From Enterobacter oligotrophicus (GTDB lineage Bacteria > Pseudomonadota > Gammaproteobacteria > Enterobacterales > Enterobacteriaceae): a stretch of DNA of 64,000 nucleotides. Each line of letters opens with the position of its first letter. Within the stretch, counting starts at the first letter, position 1. Below are positions 1 to 9,059 of this stretch, one piece after another. The notes below the pieces were generated by a model, which ran no database searches, was not told the origin of the DNA, and saw only the letters and a program-made list of their open reading frames with translations. The DNA is taken from assembly GCF_009176645.1 (NCBI RefSeq), contig NZ_AP019007.1:124001-188000 (forward strand). Reading direction: 5' to 3'. The translations under genes were made by a program, and so were the position numbers.

Positions 1-56
1 GCACCCAGCACCCTGGCGCTGAAAGCGAACAACTCACGATCTGATACTTCATTCAT
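1..56 (-). CDS. dmsD: DmsD-type molybdoenzyme chaperone, 3' end outside window
   Basis: Only the first 18 codons are present; the gene runs off the left edge. The start ATG is preceded by an AAGGAA ribosome binding site. The visible N terminus ends in an AARVLGA-like stretch (here SARVLGA) typical of the TorD/DmsD family. That family binds the Tat signal of the catalytic subunit and holds it until cofactor insertion is complete. It is the last gene of the ynfE-ynfG-ynfH operon, the position dmsD holds in E. coli. The assignment rests mainly on context because so little of the protein is seen. Confidence 0.75.
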   Translation of the reverse strand, partial: MNEVSDRELFAFSARVLG

Positions 57-96
57 TACAACGTTCCTTACTCACGCACGGCTTGCCGCGCGTATG

Positions 97-951
97 TTAA
101 CCCGCAATTGCCACACCTGTGGTCATGTGCAGTCCATAGAATAGCCCACGGCCAATCAGCTCACCCAGCACCACCAGTACCACACCTGCACAAAGGCCGA
201 GGGTTTTTGGCTCCTGACGACGAATAAGCGGGCACAGCCAGCAGCCTAATCCGGCGGCGACCAGCACGAGACGCCAGATCTGCAATGAACCATAATCAGG
301 TAGCAGGGCGCTTGCCTGCTGAACCGAGCTGTGGATCGTCGCCAGATCGTTACTTTGCAGCACAATGACAGCCACGCTGATTAACAACGCCAGCGCGCTT
401 AGCGCTGCGGTACGTGTGCCTTTAAAACTCGCTCCGGCGACGCGAAGTAACAGAGCGGCAAACAGCGGCCCTCCCAGAACCAGCGTCAGGAAGAAGGCCA
501 GCGTGGTGTAACCTGTATACCAGGTTGGCACGGTATCGATTTGATACACACGGGTCATGGCCCAGACAAAGACAATCCCCAGAACCTGGCTGACGATCAT
601 CCAGATTTTCCCCAGAGCTGCGGGCATTTTACCGATGACGGAGACCAGCCACCAGAATCCGCCGACGGCAAAGAAAACGGAACCTGCGGCGATCTCATTA
701 CTGAGCGCTGAGGCACCGACGCGGTTCAGGGAGTTAAATGCGCGTAGCGGCGAACCGAGATGCAGCACCGAGGCCAAAAAGCCAATCGCCATCACCACCC
801 AGAGAAAGAACATGCTACGTACAATGCGTAATTTTATCGCCTCGTCTTTTTCTTTGAACCAGGCAAAGCCGCTTACGATTAACGCGCCGGCCACGCATTG
901 CCCAAAGACGGTGAAGATCACCAGCGGCCATTCATGCCATCCACTTCCCAT
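97..951 (-). CDS. ynfH: Membrane anchor subunit of a DMSO reductase-type enzyme (YnfH/DmsC)
   Basis: A 284-residue polytopic inner-membrane protein of the DmsC family. It anchors the periplasmic catalytic dimer and passes electrons from menaquinol to it. I chose the ATG giving the N terminus MGSGWHEWPLVIF, which matches the family start; a longer frame begins 14 codons upstream inside ynfG. About eight hydrophobic segments are visible, together with the conserved LHLGSPLRAFNSLNR and SSVQQASALLPDY stretches. The start lies one base after the ynfG stop codon, so translation is probably coupled. Its sequence resembles YnfH more than DmsC. Confidence 0.92.
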   Translation of the reverse strand: MGSGWHEWPLVIFTVFGQCVAGALIVSGFAWFKEKDEAIKLRIVRSMFFLWVVMAIGFLASVLHLGSPLRAFNSLNRVGASALSNEIAAGSVFFAVGGFWWLVSVIGKMPAALGKIWMIVSQVLGIVFVWAMTRVYQIDTVPTWYTGYTTLAFFLTLVLGGPLFAALLLRVAGASFKGTRTAALSALALLISVAVIVLQSNDLATIHSSVQQASALLPDYGSLQIWRLVLVAAGLGCWLCPLIRRQEPKTLGLCAGVVLVVLGELIGRGLFYGLHMTTGVAIAG

Positions 952-952
952 C

Positions 953-1570
953 TCACACCTCCTTCGGGTTTGCCAGATAGCCGGTGGTGTCACCCGTCGG
1001 GCGGCTGTTGGCGTTAGGTTTAATCACAATGCCCGGCTTCGTGAAGTGCGCGGACGGCAGCGGTGCCACCGCAGCAAGCTGGCCGTGTTTTTTGCGCAGT
1101 TCGTCTATCGGGCCAAAGTCCAGCGCACGCAGCGGGCAGGATTCCACGCAGATCGGCTTTTTACCGTCCGCCACGCGGGTGTGGCAGCCATCGCACTTGG
1201 TCATATGCCCTTTGGCGGCATTGTACTGCGGCGCGCCGTACGGGCAGGCCATATGGCAGTAGCGACAGCCGATGCAGACATCTTCATCCACCACCACAAA
1301 ACCGTCGTCGCGCTTGTGCATCGCACCGCTCGGGCAGACTTTGGTACACGCCGGATCTTCGCAGTGGTTACAGGCAATCGACAGGTAATAGGCAAAGACG
1401 TTCTGATGCCAGACGCCGTTGTCCTCCTGCCAGTCACCGCCCGCGTATTCATAAATACGACGGAAACTGACATCCGGCGTTAAGTCTTTGTAATCTTTAC
1501 AGGCCAGCTCGCAGGTTTTGCAACCGGTACAACGGCTGGAATCAATGAAAAATCCATACTGGGTTGTCAT
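953..1570 (-). CDS. ynfG: Four-cluster ferredoxin subunit (YnfG/DmsB)
   Basis: A 205-residue iron-sulfur subunit that carries electrons from the membrane anchor to the molybdenum subunit. Four cysteine groups are visible in order: CTGCKTCELAC near residue 16, CNHCEDPACTKVC near 67, CIGCRYCHMAC near 99, and CDGC with CVESC around 126-146. These are expected to bind four [4Fe-4S] clusters. It has no signal peptide, as expected for a subunit exported together with its Tat-tagged partner. It is close to E. coli YnfG over its whole length. The gene starts 10 bases after ynfE. Confidence 0.95.
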   Translation of the reverse strand: MTTQYGFFIDSSRCTGCKTCELACKDYKDLTPDVSFRRIYEYAGGDWQEDNGVWHQNVFAYYLSIACNHCEDPACTKVCPSGAMHKRDDGFVVVDEDVCIGCRYCHMACPYGAPQYNAAKGHMTKCDGCHTRVADGKKPICVESCPLRALDFGPIDELRKKHGQLAAVAPLPSAHFTKPGIVIKPNANSRPTGDTTGYLANPKEV

Positions 1571-1580
1571 CGGTTACTCC

Positions 1581-4019
1581 TTACACCTTCTCGATCTGCA
1601 CCAGGTTCGTGTGCTGCGGGTTGCCTTTCGCCAGCGGTGACGGGCGGTGCGTGGTTAACGTGTTGATGCACGAACCGTGATCAATGCGATCGCCGTTCAT
1701 GTCAGCGTCGTGCCAGGCTCCCTGGCCCATCGCACTCACGCCGGGCATGATGCGTGGCGTAACTTTCGCCGGAATACGCACCTCGCCGCGATCGTTAAAG
1801 ACGCGGACCATATCACCGTTCTTAATGCCGCGTTTGTCGGCATCAAGCGGGTTAAGCCAGACTTCCTGGCGGCAGGCGGCCTGAAGGACATCGACATTGC
1901 CGTAGCTGGAATGCGTGCGGGCCTTGAAGTGGAAACCGAACATCTGTAGCGGGAATTTGCTGCGCTCAGGGGCATCCCAGCCGTCAAAGGTGGAGGCATA
2001 AACGGGCAGTGGGGTGATCGTTTCATCTTTTTCCAGCTCCCAGGTGGCAGCGATAGTTGCCAGCTTGCTGGAGTAAATCTCAATCTTACCCGACGGGGTT
2101 TTTAATGGATTCGCGTCCGGGTCATCGCGGAATTTCTTATAAGCCACAAAGTGTCCAGCCGGATCTTTGCGCTTGTAGATGCCCATTTTTTTCAGCGCGT
2201 CATAGGACGGCAGTTGCGGATCTTTTTCGAGCATTTTGGCGTACAGATACTGCAACCACTGTTCCTGAGTCCGGCCTTCGGTGAAACGCTGGTGGATATC
2301 CGGCCCGAGGCGTTTCGCCACCTCGCTCATGATCCAGTAGATTGGTTTACGCTCAAACTTCGGCGCGGTAACGGGCTGCAGGAAAATCAGATAGCCCATA
2401 TTGCCTGCATAATCGTTAGGAATGATGTCTTCCTGCTCAACGGTCATTAAATCCGGCAGCAGAATATCGGCATATTTTGCCGATGAGGTCATGAAGTTGT
2501 CGATCACCACGATCATTTCGCACTTGCTCTCGTCCTGCAAAATGTCGTGAGTTTTATTGATATCGGAGTGCTGGTTAATGATGGTGTTACCGGCGTAGTT
2601 CCAGATGAACTTGATCGGCACATCCAGCTTGTCTTTGCCGCGCACACCATCGCGCAGGGCGGTCATTTCCGGGCCACGGGCGATGGCATCTGTCCAGCTA
2701 AAACAGGAGATCTGCGTTTTCACCGGGTTATCCGGTAACGGCATACGTTCGATGGTGATGGTGTAGGTGGATTCACGCGCGCCGCTGTTCCCGCCGTTGA
2801 TCCCCACATTACCGGTGAGGATCGGCAGCATTGCGATGGCGCGAGAGGTTTGCTCACCGTTGGCCTGGCGCTGTGGACCCCAGCCCTGGCAAATGTAGGC
2901 CGGTTTAGCGGAGCCGATTTCGCGAGCCAGCTTAATGATTCTGTCTGCAGGAATGCCGGTAATGCGGGCGGCCCACTCCGGCGTTTTGGCCGTGTTGTCA
3001 TCACCCTGACCGAGGACCCAGGCTTTGTAGTGTCCGTTTGCTGGCGCACCTTCCGGCAGCGTTTTTTCATCGTAGCCGACGCAGTATTTATCGAGGAAAG
3101 GCTGGTCGACAAGGTTTTCGGTGATCAAGACCCACGCAAGCGCGCTTACCAGCGCGGCGTCCGTCCCCGGACGGATAGGTATCCACTCGTCCTCACGGCC
3201 TGCGGCAGTGTCGGTATAGCGTGGATCGATAACAATCATCCGCGCATTAGAACGTTCACGCGCCTGTTCAAGGTAATAGGTAATCCCGCCGCCGCTCATA
3301 CGCGTTTCCGCCGGATTGTTGCCGAACATCACCACCAGTTTTGTGTTTTCGATATCCGAGGTGCTGTTGCCCTCATTACTGCCGTAGGTGTAAGGCATCG
3401 CGCAGGCGATTTGCGCGGTACTGTAGGTTCCATAGTGGCTTAAAAAACCGCCGTAGCAATTCATCAGACGTGCCACCAGCGAAGCATAAGGGGAGGAGCG
3501 GGTGATATTGCCGCCAACAATTCCGGATGAGTAGTTAATGTAGACCGCTTCGTTGCCGTATTTGTCTACCACACCTTTCAGGCTGTGGGCGATCGTATCC
3601 AGCGCTTCTTCCCAGGAGATGCGCTCGAACTTACCTTCACCCCGTTTCCCCACGCGCTTCATCGGGTAGTTCAGACGGTCCGGGTGGTTGATGCGGCGGC
3701 GAATGGAACGACCGCGCAGGCAGGCGCGCACCTGGTGGTTGCCGTAAATATCATCACCGGTATTGTCGGTTTCGACCCAGTATACTTCGTCATCACGCAC
3801 GTGAAGGCGCAGCGCGCAACGGCTCCCGCAGTTTACAGAGCAGGCACCCCAGACGACTTTATCTTCAGCCGGTTGCATGGCGTTTTGCACCGCGGCAGCG
3901 GCACTTTTCAAACCAAACGGTAATGACAGCCCTCCGGCGGCAAGCGCCAGTGAACTTATTGCGGTGGATTTAACCAGAGTTCGACGGCTAATCCCGCCGT
4001 GATGTTCAACATCGGACAT
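1581..4019 (-). CDS. ynfE: Catalytic molybdopterin subunit, YnfE/DmsA family (S- or N-oxide/selenate reductase)
   Basis: An 812-residue Tat-exported molybdenum enzyme of the DMSO reductase family. The twin-arginine motif SRRTLVK is at residues 11-17, followed by a hydrophobic core and an Ala-rich cleavage region. Cysteines 60, 64, 68 and 100 fit the [4Fe-4S] cluster motif, and the conserved Ser in the YGTYST stretch is the likely molybdenum ligand. The sequence is nearer to E. coli YnfE than to DmsA or YnfF; YnfE and YnfF are linked to selenate reduction in E. coli. Only one catalytic subunit is encoded here, whereas E. coli has ynfE and ynfF in tandem. It heads the ynfE-ynfG-ynfH-dmsD operon. 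The true substrate is not certain. Confidence 0.92.
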   Translation of the reverse strand: MSDVEHHGGISRRTLVKSTAISSLALAAGGLSLPFGLKSAAAAVQNAMQPAEDKVVWGACSVNCGSRCALRLHVRDDEVYWVETDNTGDDIYGNHQVRACLRGRSIRRRINHPDRLNYPMKRVGKRGEGKFERISWEEALDTIAHSLKGVVDKYGNEAVYINYSSGIVGGNITRSSPYASLVARLMNCYGGFLSHYGTYSTAQIACAMPYTYGSNEGNSTSDIENTKLVVMFGNNPAETRMSGGGITYYLEQARERSNARMIVIDPRYTDTAAGREDEWIPIRPGTDAALVSALAWVLITENLVDQPFLDKYCVGYDEKTLPEGAPANGHYKAWVLGQGDDNTAKTPEWAARITGIPADRIIKLAREIGSAKPAYICQGWGPQRQANGEQTSRAIAMLPILTGNVGINGGNSGARESTYTITIERMPLPDNPVKTQISCFSWTDAIARGPEMTALRDGVRGKDKLDVPIKFIWNYAGNTIINQHSDINKTHDILQDESKCEMIVVIDNFMTSSAKYADILLPDLMTVEQEDIIPNDYAGNMGYLIFLQPVTAPKFERKPIYWIMSEVAKRLGPDIHQRFTEGRTQEQWLQYLYAKMLEKDPQLPSYDALKKMGIYKRKDPAGHFVAYKKFRDDPDANPLKTPSGKIEIYSSKLATIAATWELEKDETITPLPVYASTFDGWDAPERSKFPLQMFGFHFKARTHSSYGNVDVLQAACRQEVWLNPLDADKRGIKNGDMVRVFNDRGEVRIPAKVTPRIMPGVSAMGQGAWHDADMNGDRIDHGSCINTLTTHRPSPLAKGNPQHTNLVQIEKV

Positions 4020-4022
4020 GAC

Positions 4023-4088
4023 TCACCCCATCATTGTTATTACGTATTATTTTCACCCGTGATTACAACCGGGCTAATGATGGGGTGA
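4023..4088 (-). promoter_or_regulatory. Leader inverted repeat that can sequester the ynfE ribosome binding site
   Basis: In the transcript direction a 13-base arm (4088 to 4076) is perfectly complementary to a second arm (4035 to 4023) that contains the GGGGTGA ribosome binding sequence ending four bases before the ynfE ATG. The 40-base loop holds a smaller CCCG/CGGG stem (4056-4059 with 4070-4073). Pairing would hide the ribosome binding site, suggesting translational control. The arms are seen directly; the function is inference. Confidence 0.55.
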
Positions 4089-4129
4089 ATGTTACTTATT
4101 TGGGGGTATTAAATATTAATCCTCGTCAA
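4089..4129 (-). promoter_or_regulatory. Candidate FNR-activated promoter of ynfE
   Basis: On the minus strand TTGAC-GAGG-ATTAA (4129 to 4116) matches 8 of 10 positions of the FNR consensus TTGAT-N4-ATCAA. A TAACAT hexamer (4094 to 4089) would serve as the -10 box. A start near 4082 would put the FNR centre close to -41, the class II activator position. ynfE is FNR-activated in E. coli, so the site fits biology, but it was found by eye. Confidence 0.55.
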
Positions 4130-4154
4130 CTGAAAGGGTATTGAGTCGAGAAAA

Positions 4155-4460
4155 TCATTGTGGTTCAGCGGGGGCGTTATCCTGAGTACCCGCGCCGCTG
4201 ACCGGATAGTTACCGCTACTTGTGCGGGTGTACAAAATTTTGAAGGTATCATTGGCACAATGCCCAACCACCTGTGCATCAGGCTGATCGGCCTGATCGT
4301 TAGGGACGATGTTGAGCGTAAAGCCGGACTCCGGCACGCCGTTGTTAATGATCTTCTGCTGGATGTCGCTTTTCACGCGCTCGCAGGAATCGGGGGCAGC
4401 CAGTACGGCCGGTGATGCACTCAACATCAGCAGGGCGGTAATCCAGGTTAACCGTTTCAT
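4155..4460 (-). CDS. ynfD: Small exported protein of the DUF1161 family (YnfD)
   Basis: A 101-residue protein with a clear signal peptide (hydrophobic core ending VLAAP near residue 22). The mature part has two cysteines, one in DSCERVK and one in GHCAND, probably forming a disulfide in the periplasm. It matches E. coli YnfD, which likewise lies between ynfC and ynfE. The function is unknown. It is transcribed in the same direction as ynfE but stands about 65 bases downstream of that operon's promoter region, so it is probably a separate unit. Confidence 0.88.
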   Translation of the reverse strand: MKRLTWITALLMLSASPAVLAAPDSCERVKSDIQQKIINNGVPESGFTLNIVPNDQADQPDAQVVGHCANDTFKILYTRTSSGNYPVSGAGTQDNAPAEPQ

Positions 4461-4565
4461 CTGTAGCTCCTTTTCTCTGTGTGTAGATTAATTTTAGCAG
4501 GGTTCGTGTAAACATCTGTATTTGCTAATATGATTGGGAATAATCTTTCTGTATCGGTAAATGAT

Positions 4566-5276
4566 GTGAAGAAATACGCAGCAATAGCGCTTTTGACGAT
4601 GGTACTGGTGGGATGTGATAACAATTCCGCGCCGTTGTCATTTACGCCGGAAATGGCCAGCTTCTCAAACGAATTTGACTTTGATCCTCTGCGCGGACCG
4701 GTCAAAGACTTTACCCAGACCCTGTTTAACGACAAGGGGGAGGTCTCAAAACGCGTGACCGGCACCCTGTCGACGGAAGGGTGTTTCGATACCCTGGAGC
4801 TGCACGATCTGGAGGCCAATACCGGCGTCGCACTGGTACTGGATGCGAACTATTATCTTGATGCTGAAACCCAGCAGCAGAAAGTGAAGCTGCAGGGGAA
4901 ATGCCAGCTTGCGGAATTACCTTCAGCGGGTGTGACGTGGGACACCGACGACAATGGCTTCGTGGTGGCGGCGCACGGTAAAGAGATGGAAGTCAAATAT
5001 CGCTACGACACCGACGGCTATCCGCTGGGCAAAACGACCGTATCCGGAGATCAACACTTATCCGTCCAGTCGACGCCATCAAAGGATCTGCGTAAACGAA
5101 TGGATTACACGGCGGTGAGTGTGCTGAACGATAAACCAATGGGCAATGTGAAGCAGAGCTGCGACTACGACAGGCATAACAACCCGGTGAGCTGCGATCT
5201 GGTGATCGTCGATGACAGCGTAAAACCTGCCATTGAGCGCAAATACACCATTAAAAACAGCATTGATTACTATTGA
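4566..5276 (+). CDS. ynfC: Lipoprotein of the UPF0257 family (YnfC)
   Basis: A predicted outer-envelope lipoprotein of unknown function. I chose the GTG at 4566, giving VKKYAAIALLTMVLVGC: a short basic n-region, a hydrophobic core and an LVGC lipobox with the lipidated Cys at residue 17. An upstream ATG at 4530 would add 12 polar residues ahead of the signal peptide and has no ribosome binding site. The mature part strongly resembles E. coli YnfC, including the FDFDPLRGPVKDFTQTL stretch and the IKNSIDYY end. It is divergent from ynfD. Confidence 0.85.
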   Translation: MKKYAAIALLTMVLVGCDNNSAPLSFTPEMASFSNEFDFDPLRGPVKDFTQTLFNDKGEVSKRVTGTLSTEGCFDTLELHDLEANTGVALVLDANYYLDAETQQQKVKLQGKCQLAELPSAGVTWDTDDNGFVVAAHGKEMEVKYRYDTDGYPLGKTTVSGDQHLSVQSTPSKDLRKRMDYTAVSVLNDKPMGNVKQSCDYDRHNNPVSCDLVIVDDSVKPAIERKYTIKNSIDYY

Positions 5277-5292
5277 GTAAGAGCCGCGCAGA

Positions 5293-5853
5293 TTACTGCG
5301 CGGTCGGTTTCAGCAGGCTGGCACCTGACGATTTATGCCCGGCCAGATGTTGATGCTGGAAGATGCACATGCGAATGGTGTTGCGATACTCGCCATTGAT
5401 AAAGAACTCATGGATCAGTTCGCCCTCTACCATAAAGCCCAGTTTACGGTAAATGTGGATCGCTTTTTCGTTCTCTTTATCCACGATGAGGTAGAGCTTG
5501 TAGAGATTCAGGACGTTAAATCCGTAATCCATCGCCAGCTTTGCCGCCCGTGTGGCGAGACCTTTTCCCTGATGTTCCGGGGAAATAATGATCTGGAACT
5601 CTGCCCGACGATGAACGTGGTTAATCTCAACCAGTTCGACCAGACCGGCTTTTTCACCTTCGCACTCCACCACAAAACGACGTTCGCTTTGATCGTGAAT
5701 GTGTTTGTCATAAAGATCGGACAGCTCGACAAACGCCTCGTAAGGCTCTTCGAACCAGTAGCGCATCACACTGGCATTGTTGTCGAGCTGGTGGACGAAG
5801 CGCAGATCCTCGCGCTCCAGCGGACGAAGTTTAACGTCTGATATATCAGCCAT
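5293..5853 (-). CDS. speG: Spermidine N1-acetyltransferase (SpeG)
   Basis: A GNAT-fold cytoplasmic enzyme that acetylates spermidine and spermine with acetyl-CoA, protecting cells from polyamine toxicity. It has 186 residues, the E. coli length. The ATG at 5853 ([16 protein letters not shown]) has a GGAG ribosome binding site seven bases upstream; an in-frame GTG two codons earlier is less likely. The acetyl-CoA pyrophosphate loop is visible as [12 protein letters not shown]. The C-terminal LLKPTAQ is as in E. coli. It is followed 15 bases upstream by ynfB on the same strand. Confidence 0.96.
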   Translation of the reverse strand: MADISDVKLRPLEREDLRFVHQLDNNASVMRYWFEEPYEAFVELSDLYDKHIHDQSERRFVVECEGEKAGLVELVEINHVHRRAEFQIIISPEHQGKGLATRAAKLAMDYGFNVLNLYKLYLIVDKENEKAIHIYRKLGFMVEGELIHEFFINGEYRNTIRMCIFQHQHLAGHKSSGASLLKPTAQ

Positions 5854-5868
5854 TTTCACTCCGCGAGA

Positions 5869-6207
5869 TTAAGGTGCAACCGTGCGGCCGGTACGACGAT
5901 CCAGGCAGCGCAGGGTGTTTGGCTCCCAGTAGGCATTGACGTTAGCACTTTGCTGGCACTTATCACGCGCATCAAAGGCGACATCTTCTTTATCCCACTC
6001 TTTTTCAGCACGTTTGTTCACTTTCTGACGAAGGCTGCGGGTGTCATTCCATTGTTCTTTGTCCATGGCGGCGTTCTGACGGCTTTGCGCACTGTCACCA
6101 GATTCAATAATGAGCTTGCTGGTTTCGGCAGTCGCTGCTGCGGCAAAGGTGAACGTTGACAGCGCGAGCAGCGCTGTCAGACAAAGGCGTTTGCTTAATG
6201 TAGTCAT
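5869..6207 (-). CDS. ynfB: Exported DUF1283 protein (YnfB)
   Basis: A 112-residue protein with an N-terminal signal peptide (hydrophobic core [19 protein letters not shown]) and a short charged mature part holding a two-cysteine C-terminal segment ([11 protein letters not shown] and [11 protein letters not shown]). It corresponds to E. coli YnfB, of unknown function, probably periplasmic. It lies directly ahead of speG with a 15-base gap and may be co-transcribed with it. An AAGGAAC ribosome binding site precedes the ATG. Confidence 0.88.
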   Translation of the reverse strand: MTTLSKRLCLTALLALSTFTFAAAATAETSKLIIESGDSAQSRQNAAMDKEQWNDTRSLRQKVNKRAEKEWDKEDVAFDARDKCQQSANVNAYWEPNTLRCLDRRTGRTVAP

Positions 6208-6360
6208 AGCGTGTTCCTTTAAAAACGATGCAGATATGCGGTATACCCAATCCGAATTCTACACCAAACCGAAATGTCGGCATACCCGCGCCGCAGGTAT
6301 GGAAAAGTAAAGGCTATTATCGGGTATGATGTTTAAATCAATCCTCACATAACCTCAAAC

Positions 6361-6687
6361 ATGTTCAAAACGACACTGTTATTTTTTGCCACCGCGCTGT
6401 GTGAAATCATCGGTTGCTTTTTACCCTGGCTCTGGCTGAAGAAGGGGGGAACGGTGCTGCTGCTTGTCCCGGCGGGTGTGGCTCTGGCGCTGTTTGTCTG
6501 GCTGTTAACGCTGCATCCGGCCGCCAGCGGGCGGGTCTATGCTGCTTATGGCGGCGTGTATGTCTGCACAGCGCTGCTATGGCTGCGCGTGGTCGATGGC
6601 GTCAAACTTAGCGTATACGACTGGGCTGGTGCAGGGGTTGCGCTGTGCGGCATGCTGATCATTGTGGCAGGCTGGGGGCGCGCTTAA
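6361..6687 (+). CDS. ynfA: YnfA, small inner-membrane protein of the UPF0060/SMR-like family
   Basis: A 108-residue protein with four predicted membrane helices and short loops, the size and layout of small multidrug resistance (SMR) transporters. E. coli and Shigella YnfA have been proposed to act as SMR-type effluxers. A conserved Glu in the first helix (ALCEIIGC) fits the proton and substrate-coupling Glu of that class. The gene is divergent from ynfB across a 153-base gap and is monocistronic here. Confidence 0.9.
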   Translation: MFKTTLLFFATALCEIIGCFLPWLWLKKGGTVLLLVPAGVALALFVWLLTLHPAASGRVYAAYGGVYVCTALLWLRVVDGVKLSVYDWAGAGVALCGMLIIVAGWGRA

Positions 6688-6727
6688 GCGCCCTCGTTTT
6701 GTGATCGCTCGCTGATTTTATGATCAT

Positions 6728-6744
6728 TATACTTGTATGGTAGT
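6728..6744 (+). promoter_or_regulatory. rspA promoter -10 with candidate RspR operator
   Basis: A TATACT hexamer (6728-6733) is followed at once by ATGGTAGT (6737-6744), which would cover the transcription start. The reverse complement ACTACCAT also occurs upstream of ydfI (13613) and rspR (16889). This position is what a repressor of the GntR family would use. No convincing -35 is seen. Confidence 0.45.
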
Positions 6745-6798
6745 AGTGTAGTTGCGTAAATTTCCTGCATCACAACGAACGATGTAAGGAACTGGATT

Positions 6799-8013
6799 AT
6801 GAAGATTGTCGGGGCTGAAGTTTTTGTTACCTGCCCAGGGCGTAACTTTGTCACCCTAAAAATCACCACCGACGAGGGGATCGTCGGTCTTGGTGATGCC
6901 ACACTGAACGGACGTGAACTCTCCGTTGCCTCTTACCTGAAAGACCACCTCTGCCCGCAGCTGATTGGCCGCGATGCGCACCGTATCGAAGATATCTGGC
7001 AGTTCTTCTACAAAGGCGCTTACTGGCGTCGCGGCCCGGTCACTATGTCGGCGATCTCCGCTGTGGATATGGCGCTGTGGGATATCAAAGCGAAAGCCGC
7101 CAACATGCCGCTGTACCAGCTTTTGGGCGGCGCATCCCGCGAAGGGGTGATGGTCTATTGCCACACAACCGGCCACACCATTGATGACGTGCTGGAAGAT
7201 TACGCCCGTCACAAAGAGATGGGCTTTAAGGCTATCCGTGTTCAGTGCGGTGTGCCAGGGATGAAAACCACCTACGGCATGTCCAAAGGGAAAGGGCTGG
7301 CCTATGAGCCTGCCACCAAAGGTAACTGGCCGGAAGAGCAGCTCTGGTCTACTGAGAAGTACCTCGACTTCACGCCGAAACTGTTTGATGCGGTGCGCAG
7401 CAAATTTGGTTTCCATGAACATTTGCTACACGACATGCACCACCGCCTGACGCCTATCGAAGCGGCGCGCTTTGGTAAAAGCATTGAAGAGTTCCGCATG
7501 TTCTGGATGGAAGATCCAACCCCTGCGGAAAACCAGGAATGTTTCCGTCTCATCCGCCAGCACACCGTTACGCCGATCGCCGTGGGCGAGGTGTTCAACA
7601 GCATCTGGGACTGCAAACAGCTTATCGAAGAACAGCTTATCGACTACATCCGCACCACCATTACTCATGCGGGCGGCATCACGGGGATGCGTCGTATTGC
7701 GGACTTCGCCTCACTCTACCAGGTGCGTACCGGTTCACACGGCCCGTCAGATCTGTCGCCGATTTGCCACGCTGCCGCGCTGCATTTCGACCTGTGGGTG
7801 CCGAACTTTGGCGTACAGGAATATATGGGCTACTCCGAGCAGATGCTGGAAGTCTTCCCGCACAGCTGGAGCTTCGACAACGGCTATATGCACCCAGGCG
7901 ATAAACCAGGGCTGGGCATTGAGTTTGACGAAAAACTGGCGGCGAAATATCCATACGACCCGGCTTACCTGCCCGTAGCTCGCCTTGAAGATGGCACCCT
8001 GTGGAACTGGTAA
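6799..8013 (+). CDS. rspA: RspA, enolase-superfamily D-mannonate dehydratase subgroup
   Basis: A 404-residue enzyme of the mandelate racemase/enolase superfamily, as long as E. coli RspA. The three acidic metal ligands are visible in order in HDMHHR, WMEDPT and VGEVF, with a His-containing THAGGITG stretch and a GSHGPSD motif downstream. The family dehydrates D-mannonate (some members D-gluconate) to 2-keto-3-deoxygluconate, often with low efficiency. First gene of an operon with rspB; a GGA-containing ribosome binding site precedes the ATG. Its placement beside an isomerase, two oxidoreductases and two permeases supports a sugar-acid role over the older starvation-sensing label. Confidence 0.92.
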   Translation: MKIVGAEVFVTCPGRNFVTLKITTDEGIVGLGDATLNGRELSVASYLKDHLCPQLIGRDAHRIEDIWQFFYKGAYWRRGPVTMSAISAVDMALWDIKAKAANMPLYQLLGGASREGVMVYCHTTGHTIDDVLEDYARHKEMGFKAIRVQCGVPGMKTTYGMSKGKGLAYEPATKGNWPEEQLWSTEKYLDFTPKLFDAVRSKFGFHEHLLHDMHHRLTPIEAARFGKSIEEFRMFWMEDPTPAENQECFRLIRQHTVTPIAVGEVFNSIWDCKQLIEEQLIDYIRTTITHAGGITGMRRIADFASLYQVRTGSHGPSDLSPICHAAALHFDLWVPNFGVQEYMGYSEQMLEVFPHSWSFDNGYMHPGDKPGLGIEFDEKLAAKYPYDPAYLPVARLEDGTLWNW

Positions 8014-8025
8014 AAGGAGTGAACG

Positions 8026-9042
8026 ATGAAAAGCGTAGTCATTCAACAGCCGAACGAACTGGCAATTGAAGAACGCCCGCTCCCTGAGCCTGCCGCCGGG
8101 GACGTGCGCGTCAAAATCACGCTGGCGGGGATCTGCGGTTCAGACAGCCATATTTACCGTGGTCATAACCCGTTTGCCAAATACCCGCGCGTCATCGGCC
8201 ATGAGTTCTTCGGCGTGATTGATGCCGTAGGCGAGGGCGTTGAGCGTTCCCGCCTGGGCCAGCGCGTTTCGGTCGATCCGGTGATCAGCTGCGGCCACTG
8301 TTACCCATGCTCGGTGGGTAAACCCAACGTCTGTACCTCGCTGGTGGTGCTGGGTGTTCACCGTGACGGCGGTTTCAGCGAATATGCCGTGGTTCCGGCA
8401 AAAAACGCCTGGCCTATTCCGGATGCTATTTCAGACAAACACGCCGTAATGGTGGAGCCGTTTACCATTGCTGCGAACGTGACGGGCCAGGCAAAGCCAA
8501 CGGAGCAGGATGTTGCGCTGATCTACGGCGCAGGTCCGATGGGGCTGGTCACCGTACAGGCGCTGAAAGGCGTCTACAAGGTGAAGCAGGTTATCGTGGT
8601 CGACCGGATTGACGAGCGGCTGGCGATGGCGCAGCGCAGCGGCGCGGATTGGGTATTTAACAATGGCGAACAGCCGTTACAGGCTGCCCTGGAAGAAAAA
8701 GGGATCAAACCGACGTTAATTATTGATGCCGCCTGTCATCCGTCGATTCTGCAGGAGGCGATCGCGCTGGCTTCGCCGGCGGCACGTATCGTGCTGATGG
8801 GCTTTTCCAGTGACTCAAGCCAGATTGTCCAGCAGGGGATCACCGGGAAAGAGCTGTCGATATTCTCCTCGCGCCTGAACGCCAACAAATTCCCGGTCGT
8901 TATCGACTGGCTGGAAAAGGGGCTGATCGACCCGGAAAAACTGATTACCCATACCTTTGACTATCACCACGTAACAGACGCAATCGAACTGTTTGAAAAA
9001 GACCAGCGGCAGTGCTGCAAAGTCTTGCTCACGTTCGGCTAA
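8026..9042 (+). CDS. rspB: RspB, zinc-dependent sugar-acid dehydrogenase (probable L-gulonate 5-dehydrogenase)
   Basis: A 338-residue medium-chain dehydrogenase. The catalytic zinc site is visible as GICGSDSH and GHEFFG, and the structural zinc lobe as CGHCYPCSVGKPNVC. The Rossmann turn is GAGPMG. RspB-type enzymes have been assigned L-gulonate to D-fructuronate oxidation, which would feed YdfI and RspA. It starts 12 bases after rspA. The exact substrate is inferred from family and context. Confidence 0.88.
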   Translation: MKSVVIQQPNELAIEERPLPEPAAGDVRVKITLAGICGSDSHIYRGHNPFAKYPRVIGHEFFGVIDAVGEGVERSRLGQRVSVDPVISCGHCYPCSVGKPNVCTSLVVLGVHRDGGFSEYAVVPAKNAWPIPDAISDKHAVMVEPFTIAANVTGQAKPTEQDVALIYGAGPMGLVTVQALKGVYKVKQVIVVDRIDERLAMAQRSGADWVFNNGEQPLQAALEEKGIKPTLIIDAACHPSILQEAIALASPAARIVLMGFSSDSSQIVQQGITGKELSIFSSRLNANKFPVVIDWLEKGLIDPEKLITHTFDYHHVTDAIELFEKDQRQCCKVLLTFG

Positions 9043-9059
9043 TAAAAACACAGCGGTTA

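Noticed and set aside
557..1483. Open frame of 308 codons on the plus strand across ynfG and ynfH
   Set aside because: Shadow of two certain minus-strand genes; no recognisable domain.
4023..4088. Molybdenum-cofactor riboswitch in the ynfE leader
   Set aside because: The known motif is over 100 bases with several conserved stems; here there is one long helix and a small inner stem.
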